The notes beneath the pieces are model-generated. The model saw only the letters and a list, made by a program, of their open reading frames with translations, was not told where the DNA came from and made no database searches. This document shows positions 1 to 12,200 of a DNA stretch of 64,000 nt, one piece after another. The DNA is from Ctena decussata (lineage: Eukaryota; Mollusca; Bivalvia; Lucinida; Lucinidae), in contig OZ022512.1 in assembly GCA_963989385.1 (NCBI GenBank), forward strand, positions 24,449,899 to 24,513,898, read 5' to 3'. The translations under genes were made by a program, and so were the position numbers. Positions within the stretch are counted from its first letter, which is position 1, and every line of letters begins with the position of its first letter.

Positions 1-96
1 ATTTTACTATGTACTTGAAATCGCTTGTAATTGGTAAATATAAAGGTATGGTTTTATGTCGTTTTTCTTTTATGTTTTATTAGCTTTCGTACTTAC

Positions 97-227
97 ATCT
101 ATAAGCCATTTTCCTGAGGGCGATAACGGATGTGTGTAGGCGTAGTAGATCCAGCCGCACAATGCTAATATCAAAATAGCTACTGCACCACCAATCGAAC
201 CTACCAAGATTCCTGTACTAATAGAGG
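97..227 (-). CDS. Copy A, transmembrane exon
   Basis: 131 bp, phase 1 to 0, acceptor GTCTTTTCAG, donor GAT/GTAAGT. It encodes a helix (ILVGSIGGAVAILILALCGW) followed by IYYAYTHPLSPSGKWLID. PLXDC proteins have a membrane helix followed by Y-x-HPTS-x-A-x-x-F-I-E at the same place. The only other such exon in the window is the truncated one in copy B. Because its donor is intact, the cytoplasmic exon should lie upstream of this window's base 1. Confidence 0.85.
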
Positions 228-3200
228 CTGAAAAGACAGAAATGATTATACAACCCTAATATGCTTTAGAATTGGGACACCTAATACCACTAATTTTCCA
301 TTTGTCCAAAATTGAAAATTAATGGTTTTTAGGTGTCCCAATATTTAAGCACATCAGGGTAACTTGTCTTTCAACAAAGGACGGGTTACACTTTGGCCGT
401 TTATGTGCCCACGACCGATCCTGATAAAATTTATGTTTATAAAAGCTTGGCATTTGGCAGTTTATATAAGCACATTTTAAAGTTTGCGATTTCATAAATA
501 ATCACGAGACTTCCGGTTTATTGCATATGGGGTGCTGAACGGGGTACACTAAGTACCTGCGGTTTTTCGATAATATCAGCAATTCTGCTGGCGTATCAGC
601 CCTTCAAACTGACAGATATAATACTTTTTGTTCTTATCCACAGTCCAAAAGGGATATTTTCGCTCAAACCACCTAGTTAGGAGAATTTTCATTTGAATTT
701 TTACGAAACCTCAGAATAGTAGATTTTACAAGTGTGCATGAAACAATAATAAGCATGTAAAGCGTTTGCTTTTGCGAAAATAATGAAACAAATGAAAGGT
801 TGTCGATTATAACTGACCAATATTGTTAAGCCAATGTATTCTTGGCGAAACGCTTTGCACGTTCTGGCAAGTGCATGAAAAGTTCATCAACCTTCTTCTT
901 TTCGTAAGCATTATTCACTACTTATACATAATATGATATAATGAAAGCTTCATCATATCAAATATAAATCACGTATGACATATATTACGCATTTATGGAT
1001 GCTACACGGGTACAGATGTTTAAATTACTAGACAAAATCAGTGAACCAAGAAATATAGGTCACAGGGACCTACATCTAGTACCATATGAGAAGCAGCGCT
1101 GAAATGACTTATTATTCAAAGTCCGATGAAGATTCAATTAAATATTAGGTCAAAATCAAACATTAATTCAATGGATCATGAAATACAAGTCACAATGACC
1201 AACAAATAGTATGACGTCATTTGCAAAGTCTGACTGAACCGTTGTCTTTAGTACGATGCATATATAATGTTAAATATATAAGGAAAAGAACAGTGAACTT
1301 TTCAATATATGTCACAGTAACCTATAGATAGTATGAGGATTATTTTTTTGCATTGACTGACTGGCCAACTATTTGTAATTATGTTGCGAATCCAAAAACC
1401 GTGTTGAGATATAAGTTAAAATCCTGGTCCATGCATAAAGTTCAAGGACTCATTGTGCATGTATGCTTTGCAGTTCATACATTTTAAAGATATGATCTGA
1501 TCAAATATCAACACCCTACACCAAAGACATCAAAAGAGGTAAGGAAAAAATCTCATACAATTAACTTTTCATACAAAGTTTGTGGACCAAAGTTCAAGGT
1601 CACAGAATTTTACAATGCATCAGCTTCATGCTGAGGGATACATCATCTCACCGCGTCGCAACATTATCACATCAGAGGTTATATCACAGCATGATGATGG
1701 AGGACATCCAGTCGAACGCCTGACATACGCACATAACGCCGTACCTATACGCATGCCCAGCGCTGCGCCCCCTTCTCGACCCCCCCCCCCCCCCCCACAC
1801 ACACACACAGAAATCTTGGTGGGGGCATTAGGAAAACATACTACATTGACGAACACTTTGAAAAAGACGTGTTGTGTCGAATAATGCCTCTTTTTCTATG
1901 AATTACAAAATATACTAATGCGATTTTGATAAAAATCCTTTAGTCCTAGTGTTGGATACATGAAAATTTACCCTAAAAGTTTATTTTTCGCTTGCTCCTA
2001 CCCTCGTAACCACTGTAATATAACCTGATTATGATGAATATGTATATGAGGAATAATTATGTATAAAATTGTAGTGGTTACGAGGGTAGGATGAAGTGAA
2101 ATTTGGATGCATAGTGGATGTTGGTAGTTCAAATTCCCATAGGCCCAATGTTAAATGTTGCAGACAGTACATGTATTCAGCCGCTAAATTAACCTAAAAG
2201 GCATTAAAATACGGGAAAATGAAATCGTACAGAATAAACTAGAAACATATAGCTAACATTTCTATATGTTTTTGTGGTCATCTGCCTACCTTCGAAAATC
2301 GGCCTTTTCAGTGGGCACATTGCAATAGTAAAGTGTAACTCGTCCTTTTTCTTTGATCTTATAAAAAACGATAATTGAATATGGTGGATATTAAATTTGT
2401 CGTCCAAAGCTATCCAGCAAAATATATCACCGTTGTTGGTAAGCGATTAGCATCGAATTACAGAAAACAGCCTACCCCACTTTGGAGTTAAACTCAGGGC
2501 AGAGAAACACGTTACCAGGACGCAATATTTGTTCACGAATATGGAGACAGCCATCTAAGAACTTTGCCAGTTTTATCCGATTTTTATGCTACCGTAATAA
2601 TCTTAATAAACGCTCCTGCTCTAATAGACGCCCGCTGCCTCTTTTCCGAAAATTATGTAATTGTAACTTGCATGAATTCCTGTTTGCTGCTGTGAATGAG
2701 GCAGAGTTTTGAAATGTGATCTACTCTTAAAGGTAGGAGTTTGCTCCTAGAGGAGCAAATTCTTTCCTTCAAGAGTTTATCCCTACTTAGATTAGAGGCA
2801 AAAATGTAAGGTTTCATCCTCTGAAAGGAAAACCATCCACCTTTAAATTGTTTGTTAGAGGTATTCTCGCAGTATCTGATTTACTACACTTTTACTCTAA
2901 ATAACGTAAAATGCAACGCCCCTGGGGCGTTTAATAGGAATAATACGGTATTTTCTTAAAAATAGGTTTAGTATTATCCAGAGCAACATAGCAAATGAGC
3001 TCTTATTAGGTTATCATAATTTGACTCCAATAAACTTGTTATTGACCAACTTATAGTTGTCATTTTTACTATGACACCAGTTACAAAAGATTACACTACG
3101 GTTGGATACTTGACTGCGAGTCGAAGTGTTTGCAATTCCAAGTAGTCAAGAGCATAATATGAATTGGTTACTGAAAAGATTGCACTAGTTTACAGCTCAC

Positions 3201-6200
3201 GCGCAACAAATTTACTTAACTATAAACTATATAGAGAAATCCATAGTCTTATATTGGAAGTGGGTTCAAAAATCAAAATGGCCGCGATCAAAACTTTGCC
3301 GGATGACGTCATATGGTCACGTATTTTGGCCCACTAAAACTGACAGCTTTAGTTTGGGTTGAACAAGCCATGAAGATAATTCCAGAAAGAAGAGAGCGTA
3401 GAGAAGTATAGACGAGAGTATAAAAGCTTGACATCCCCATCCTGCACCTATTGCAGCAACAACAACAAAGCCCTCCCTGCCTTCGGCAATGTCGGTAGAA
3501 CCCCCATATGCTAAACATTTCATGGCATCTTCGAAGCATCCCGACACCCAATAAAGACCTATGAAAGCCAGTTTACAGATGACTTTAATGCTCGTAATAA
3601 ATGTTTAACTGCTAAACTTCTTCAACAGGGCTATCGGTATCATAAGCTTAGAAAGGCTTTTTCTAAATTCTATCGCAGACACCATGAATTGGTTTCAAAA
3701 TTTGATGTCGGATTAAAATTTCTTTTACACCAAGGCCTATCGGAACCAGAATTTTATGGTGACTTAGTATACAAATTCAAAAAGATTAAGGGTAGGACTG
3801 ATTTTTCTGATCAATTCCGAAAAATAATGATACGTCACAAACGTATTGGCTATAATTTAAATGTTATGCGACAGTCTGCATGCTTAGTGATTAACCCAAT
3901 CACGGTTGATAACTTTGCTGCACTCTTTAATTGCACACCGGGGGATCGGTCGTCAGACTCTATGATGGCCCCGACCTAAAGCTATATATTTTAGTTGGTT
4001 GGGACCGGAGCCTTTTTGTCTGTTGCTTGGTCCACCGGGGCTCAACTGGTGACCTTCTTTTGCTTCAGATTTCCAGTGGGGTTGTTTGGCAGGACAGGGA
4101 TCTCCACCTGTCAGACGGCCCGTTGTATCTGTTGAGTCCTCGTCTTTGCTTCTTCATGGTGTTGAAATTTGATTTATGTGTTTACCGTGATGATTCATTG
4201 ACGAGTTAGAGGGTTATCATGCGAACCGAACAACCAACTAAATGTTTTGTACCACTTCAGTAACTGAGGGTGAGGTTGGGCCTGTAAAATCGATTTAAGC
4301 CCCCCAGTAATTCATTACTGACCGTTCCAAGGCGGTAGTTCTGTTGTGGTTCTCTGTTGCCTGTTTTTGGTGTCAGAGTTTCTGTGATGTTTTACCTTAT
4401 GTATGTTCTTATTATTTTTGGTTCGGTTTGGGTTGCTGAGTGGCCACCTTTTGGGAACAAGCTGCTCACTCGGTTGGCCATATGTTCTCTGTATCTTGAT
4501 TATTTGTATTCTTAGTTGTTTCCAACTATGGTTTGAGGGCTGGATTTGGAATTTGATTGTTTCAGTTCCTGGTCTTTGCATACTTTTTACTTTTACAGAG
4601 ATACGGTGCTGACTTACACTCGCCTGCTGTCTGGCTATGACCCTGGCTGGCCGTCTTGCAGTTTGAATTTCCCTGCAAAACAAGAGAATACATTGCATTT
4701 TCCACAAATATGAACTTTTCCACTGGTGGTTTGTCGATTAATTGAGTTACTTGACCATTACCCGTTTGCAGCAAATGAGTGATTAATCGAAAACAATTTG
4801 ATATAATTGCTGTATCACCTTTTCATACGTATGTAAACTTGTCAAAATAAGTTAAACCCAATGTCAATTATTTACATAGAAGCGATGTTTGTATATCAAA
4901 ATTAAATCATTCATAATCAAAAGAAATGAAATGACAGAATTTTAAAATTCAACTTAAGATTTACAGAAGCATCTTGGGTGTAATTTCCCAAATTTTCAAT
5001 CGAAAGCCTCGAGTGTCTTTCAATAAGTGTTAAAATTTCAAGGAGCACCCGTTTTCTTGCCAATTATCCGATAAAAATGATAGGGAATGAGGCAGCACTT
5101 TTACTCAATGAGTATATCTCAGCAGAAAATCAAAGTGAGCGAAAATGAATCATAAGACATACATAGAAGAGGTACTGTTGCTTCTTTAGCTGAACATTTT
5201 GTTTGAAAATTTAAATTCAGTACATGTCGGGCTTAACTTCTTTTGGTCAGTTACTTTATGTCCATTTTATGCATCATACTGCGTATTTAATTATTTAAGG
5301 CTCCTTTGAATCCTTAAAGCAAAGGAAAGGGAAAAGCTTTTACACAAAACCTTTTGTTTATTCTCAACATGCTTCCACCAGTCCCATTAATCGATTTATA
5401 CTCGACCAACGATCATTCTCATTAGCTGTCTACGATATTCAGTTTTCCTATTAAAAATCTTAGCTTTTATCCGTAGTTTTTTAATAGAGCTAGCTCGAGA
5501 ATAAAAAGATACATGAACATTCAACATTTTATGGCAAACTTTTCCCTCTTTAGTATTGTGCTCAATATGTATTCCTAGAAATTCGGCAGTTTTCATAATT
5601 TGAACGATCAGATCAAAATTTACTTAACTTCACTTTTTATTTTTATTTTAACACTTCTATCCTGCCAATTCGAATAAAAGTAGGACAAGGGCCGGCTGTA
5701 CTTGCAGCAGGTGCGGGATGGGGGTTTGGCTGCTTTCGCTCTCATCTATCCTATCTTCCTTCTCTTTTTCCTTGTCTTTGTGAGACAGCTCTATGAAACT
5801 GAATTACTGTCTCAAAGGGCCTTTAGACCCACAAAAATCAATCCTCAAGCTGTGTAGGCATGTGAAAGAGCAAATTCGTCCGTTAGTTCGTTTGAGACTA
5901 GCCATTTGAGAAGATATCCATGCACAGAGAAGTAAATACGGCTGGGTTCAAGTTTAGGCAAGCAAGCCATGGCGGAGTATGGCTACAATCTATAGGACAG
6001 AAATATTAAAAAACAAAAACAAAAAAAACTTACTTTGCTATTGCAGGCGGAATTCATCCACTCTCGTAGTACTTTGTATGTTTTGTTCGAACAACGTTTA
6101 CTTATTTCACAGCACGTGCAGTAAAACGAAACGTTCTGTGACACACAAGTCTGGGAGACGTTTGAAATGACATCACCTGTTATAATAATAGAAATGTCCT

Positions 6201-9200
6201 CATTTATGTTAAAGCATTTGAGCCACGACACGGGAAACCAAACAAAGTAGCATGTGCACCAGGTGAAGATTCAGATCAGCCTGGGCTGCTGGTCAGTCTG
6301 ATTAGACGTCTTCGCTGTGCGCTTGAAGGGTAGTTTATGGTCCAAGCTAGCTCCATGCGTACAGCGAAGACTCTGATCAGACTGGGCGAATGCCCAGCTG
6401 ATCATTCGCCCAGTCTGATCAGAGTCTTTACTGGGCGTACATGCTACTTTGTTAGTTTTGTCGTGCGCGGCTCATTTGTGAAGGCGCATGCTCTGTTTTG
6501 GGCTGCACGTTTTAACCATCTAGTGCCCGAGACAATAAGAGGCTTTAGAAAATCTTTGAATTAGATACAGCTTGCTGGATATAGCTTTCATGATAATAGT
6601 TCAAGGTCAAGGTGATAGGACGGGTCGTGGAATCTTTTATGAGACATTGGGCTTTTGAACTTCAATATCAACCTAAAACTGATGTCTCAGATATTAGTTT
6701 GTGTTTGTCATCTATAATATCCAATACAGTTAGCCGGACCGCGAAATCGGTAGGACAACTGACTCATTAGTCAGAGGTCTTGGGTTCGAAACCCGGTCTG
6801 GCAACATACTTTTGTTTCTCCTTCCGCTGATTCAAGAAGGGTAGTTGTCAGTTACTGGCGAAAGCATGTGCAGTAAGTACTATTAACCGCTTAGGAGGTC
6901 TAAGCCTGCCCAGGAATAGTGTGGTTAGGTTAACTGACCATCCTGACATGACAATAGTTGTTTACCGTGGACGTTAAGCAACAAATCAGTCAATCAATTA
7001 ATCAATCAATCAAATATAGTTTATATAGGCCTAAATGAAAAGATATATTTTAAATAGAACCAAACGCATAACGTGTGTTCTATATGATACATGACGGGCA
7101 TTCCTTATGAAGACATTTAGTGTCCCAGCATGAGCACGTTGGCACTGTTGTTTAGAAGCAAACACGTTTAAATCTTGTAAATACCAGGCTTAGCCAATGG
7201 TCATAATCTATTTATTTTTCTCTTCGCATCGTCCGATGATGTTTTTTATTTATATCAGGTTTCCACCATTTTAAATTTATGTTTGTAATGTTCAGACTCG
7301 CGGACTGCTTGGAACATAAGAATTCCATGTTAGTATCTTCTGATATCAAGTTTATCAGGTGAGACCAGAACAGCGTTGGAATGGCGAGGCTTGCCTCATA
7401 AGAAGATTGTAATGTGTAAAGAGAGTCAAACAAAGAAAAAGAAGTTTAACGAACTGTTATTTGAACTTGCTGACGTCGCAAATGCGTTATGACGTAAGTC
7501 GATGACGTCATTCAACCAATAAAAAAGCTGCTATCACGGCCAACGTCAGTATACAGCCAATTGCCTTCTGAGACGCTTCTAAAGGCATGACCTGATAACA
7601 TTCGCGAAAGTGCAGTTCTCATATTGTATTATCATAGCCCTTTTATCAGGTGGAATTTTAAAGCAGATGCATGATAAAACTGTTTTCCCCACTCTTGGAA
7701 TACTCTTACCGGCCTTAAATCTGATATATGCATACAGCAATTACCTTACATTCTGCTACACCTTAAGGTTAAGCGATGCACTTTTAGAAAAAGCCAATTC
7801 ATTTACTTATAAAGTAGGAAAGATTCTTGAATGAATGAATGAATAAATGAATGAATGACTGAATGAATGAATGAATGAATGAATAAATGAATGAATGAAT
7901 GAATGGGAAAATCGAATATAAGTAAAACAAGAAACTCGAATATTTAGCAGATTCCATGAGTAATTAGCAAAGAACGCAATCCCGCCACCAACTTGAGCTG
8001 AGACACGACACGACAAAACCAACAAAATAGCGCGTGCAACAAGCGAAGACACAGATCAGCCTAAGCATCCGCTCAGTCTGATCAGAGTCTTCGCTGTGCT
8101 CTTCAAGGGTAGCTTAGGGTCTAAGCCAGCTCTATGCGGACAGCGAAGACACTGTTAGACTAGGCAGATGCGTCTTCGCTGGGCGCACATGTCACTTGTT
8201 GGTCTTGTCGTGTCGAGGTTCAATTCTATCGTAAAAATTGAAAAATTCGATTTTACCGAGCGGAGAAGAGTTGCCAAACATTTGTGGTTAGCGAAATCTA
8301 CTTGTTCAACTTTTAAAATTTAGAGTAAAATGCACTTGGTCAATATTAGACAACTGGAATAATTAGAAAACGTGTTTTAGTATTTGAGGCGCGACACGAG
8401 AAAACCAACAAAGTTGTTGTGCGCACAGCGCAGGCTCAGATCAGCCTGGGCATTCGCCCAGTCTGATCAGAATCTTCTCTAAGCGCGTAAAGGATAGTTA
8501 AGAGTGTCTAAGCTACCTCCATGTAGACAGCGAAGGCTCTGATCAGTCTGGGAAGATGCGTCTTCGCTGAGCGCACATGCCACTTTGTTGGTTTTGTCCT
8601 GTCGCCGTTCAATCCTATCGTAGAATTTGAACAAGTCGATTTTACTGACCGGAGAAGTGTTGCCACACAGTTGTGGTTTGCGAAATCTACTTGTTCAAGA
8701 TTTGAAATTTGGAGTAAAATTTACTTGGTCAAGTTAAAACAACTGGAAAAATTAGAAAATGTGTTTCAGTGTTTAAGGTAGTGTAGTTACATTGAATATT
8801 AAGTTTGAATTATACGTACCAGACAGTGGGGTAAATATCACTCCCATTCCTGAATGGATATCTGCCGGGTCCACTTTTTCACCTTTATGGAACACTTTTG
8901 TTTTAATTCCTGGAATATCAATCTGAAATGCATACTATTGTTTTCTCACTTTCTGCTCATATATACCAAGGTTGTGTTTCTGTTGCCGACCCCATATGAT
9001 TGTTTGGTTGATATTGCAAACATACCATGTTTTTCCAGTTATAAGAGATAGAAGATAGACAGAATAAGACAAAGAATTGAATCATTTGAGAATGAATTAT
9101 ACATTAGAGAAAATCACACTTTTCCATTGTATGAATTTAAGGAAGCATCTCACTAATAATTTGAGAAGAGCATGGCATATATGGTATGCCATGCTCTTCT

Positions 9201-12200
9201 CGAATTATAAGCGAGATGACGTCATAGATTTGTTACCATAGCAACTATGGAATTATTGACTGTAATGCTTAGTTCCATGGCAGAATGACGTCACTTTGAC
9301 AGCAGTATGAACTTTTAGTTGCTATGGTAACAGATATATGACGTCATTGGTTCCAGAGCATGGCAAACAGTATATGCCATGCTCCGCCAATTTTTCAATG
9401 ATAAAACAAATTGTATTTCTTTCAACAGAAACTTCAGATTTTTTCAAAAAAATAATTATTCTCAAGACATTTAATTCTGTGTTATTAATGTGTTAATTTG
9501 CTGTTTTTATATATAAAAAGTTATTGCTAAAGAGTCATTTCTTAAAGGTTAAGGGATCAATTTTTTTGAGTAAGAGTTTATACCAAAATGGGAAACAAAG
9601 CATTAAATGATAAAGGCAGAGCTGCCTCCTCTGAAAGTGTTTCCATTTATCTTCTGTGACTATGGCAATTCATGTGACATTTGAGCCGCATCACGACAAA
9701 ACCAACAAAGTGACTCGGATCAGTCTGGGCACCCACACAGTCCGACCAGAATCTTCACTGTGTACTTTGAGGGTAGCTAAGGGTCTAAGCTAGCTCCATG
9801 CGGACAGCGAAGATTCTGCTCAAACTGGGCGTACGCCCAGGCTGATATGAGTCTTCGCTGGGCGCAGATGCTACTTCGTTGGTTGTGTCGTGTCATGGCT
9901 CATTTTATTTCTGTTATAATTGAAAGTATCTTATTCATCTCTTCTCTTTTGCAAACAGTAAATCAGTGAATATTCTCGAGTTTCTTTTGCCAAATTTCGT
10001 GAATGGAAAATTCAGCGATGAGACAGCTGCTGGTAAACAGCTGTGTCTTTTATCTATAAGCTGTTTGTTTGTAGTGTACCAAAGCATTATATCCAATATA
10101 GCGATAATTTAAGATAGCACCATGTAAGAAGATTCTGCGGTTTGTAATTTCATAACGGTATTCTGGATGAACCAGCCTAACTCCAGTCGAATCTGTATAT
10201 TACCCTGCTGATCAGATTCTATCTTCCACAGAAGGGGTATATTGAACACACACTATAAAAAAAGTCCATTGATTTTACGGTAGAATAACTTGAAACCAGC
10301 TGCCAGTCCATTTCCCGTTATTTTTATGGGCGCACGTAATAATTGCAGGAACCATCACGCACAGCAGGATAGATTAGAGCAGGTGTTGATTTAGTTAAAT
10401 AGCCCATCAACATTATAAAGTTATTTTCGATGGCGGCCAGTTAAGATAAGGATACCATATCGTGATTTCCGAAAATGACTTACAGGCAAACGCCCGTCAA
10501 AATAACGGAAAATGGACTGGCAGCTGGTTGCCATTTATTCTACCGTAAAATCTACGGATTTTTACAGTTTAGGGTCTGTGGCCAGCCATGTGGCAATATT
10601 GAACAAATCAGCCGCGACACCAGAAAACCAGCATTGTGGGTGTGCAGCCAGCGCAGACTCAGATCAGCCTGGGCAGCTGCCCAGTCTGATCAGACTCTTT
10701 GCTACGCACTCAAAGGGTAGCTACGGGTCTAAGCTACCTCCATGCGGACAGCGAAAACTCTGATTAGTCTTTGCGGATGCCCAGGCTGATCTGAGTCTGC
10801 TCTGGGCGCACGACCACTTTGTACGTTTTGTCGAGACGCGGCTCAAATACCTGCTATAGGGATGTCGATACCACTATGAAAGCCAATCATTACAGTTCTC
10901 AGGGCATCATTGGACGGAAGCTGCAATAGACCATAATGATCATTAAAATAAGCCGCGACACGGCAAAACCAACAAAGTGGCATGTGCGATACGCGAAGAC
11001 TCAGATCAGCCTGGACATCCGCCCAGCCTGATCAAGTTTGCTGTGCACTTAAAGGATAGCTAAGGGTCCGAGCTACCAACCTCCATGCTGACAGCAAAAA
11101 CTCTGATCAGACTGGGCGGATTTCCAGGCTGATATAAGTCTCTGCTGGACGCACATGCCACTTTGTCGTGTCACGGCTCAAATGTTTTATTTACAGAGGC
11201 TACATGAATTGCCGTCATATACAGTAACGTTATATTTTAACCACGCCCTCTAGTATATGACTTGTTTACGAAACTGTAAAATTTCCAACATTTTAATATA
11301 TATTAAATATGACAATATTTTTTTTTGAAAAAATACGGAAAGCTTTTGCATTGCAAAAGCGCTTCTCACATATTTTCATCAAAAATATCAGTGTATTTGG
11401 ATATAATCTTGCAAAACACTAAACAAGTTGACCTCTTAAAGACAATTTTTTTGTATATTGGCTGTCATAATCCTATTATGTAACAGTCCAGTGACACTGC
11501 TATTTCATCAAAGGTAATATCCCATCTCACATAGGTAATGACATAACAGGGTCATAAAACCAATTAAGACTGGGGGGGTGTGTTCTATATAGCAGAGAAT
11601 ATTTGTCTTTAACGAGCTCGTTAGCCTAATGACACTTTGAAGAAGAGCAAGATAAGCAATATGCTTTCTTTCCGATCCTAAAAAAAATCATATTGTATAG
11701 TACATACTTGTTGTGAAAAAAATAAACTGAAATAAATATGTTCAAACCAACGATGCTTTGCACAACTGGGCCTAGGATACGTTCTGCAGTCAGTTCCTGG
11801 ATGGTTATTCATGCGCAGAAGGTAAGTTGAAAGAATGTGACGAACTCAAATACATTTTTCTACAATTTTTACTGAGAGATTTGTTGAGTATAAATCAAAG
11901 TTTACTGACTAAATTAAAATAGATATACAATACATTTCTTAACTAAACCATTACCTTTTTATATAGGAATATAATAGTGCCATTACTGTAAATGATCACT
12001 TGAAACTGGAAAGGTTGGTTTGCTGAAACGAAAGCGAACGAAAGAGTATTAGTAATAATGAAAAGAAAAGAAGAAAAAAGAACACATCACAAGTACTTAT
12101 CCTTGAATATTGTTATATTGTGGGTTATCAGTTGACAAACAGTGTCAATGACACCCAGAGGGAGTTCAAGGTAAAATGACAGAAGCTGGGTACTGTAACA

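Noticed and set aside
1582..1884. 100-codon ORF across C and AC tracts
   Set aside because: Low-complexity proline/threonine run from simple repeats; no coding signature.
6728..6804. Apparent tRNA gene with good acceptor stem and T arm
   Set aside because: The anticodon loop is one base short and the sequence continues into a SINE body and (AATC)n tail shared with 49852-50052.
7829..8052. Minus-strand ORF with repeated FIHS
   Set aside because: Translation of the (GAAT)n microsatellite.
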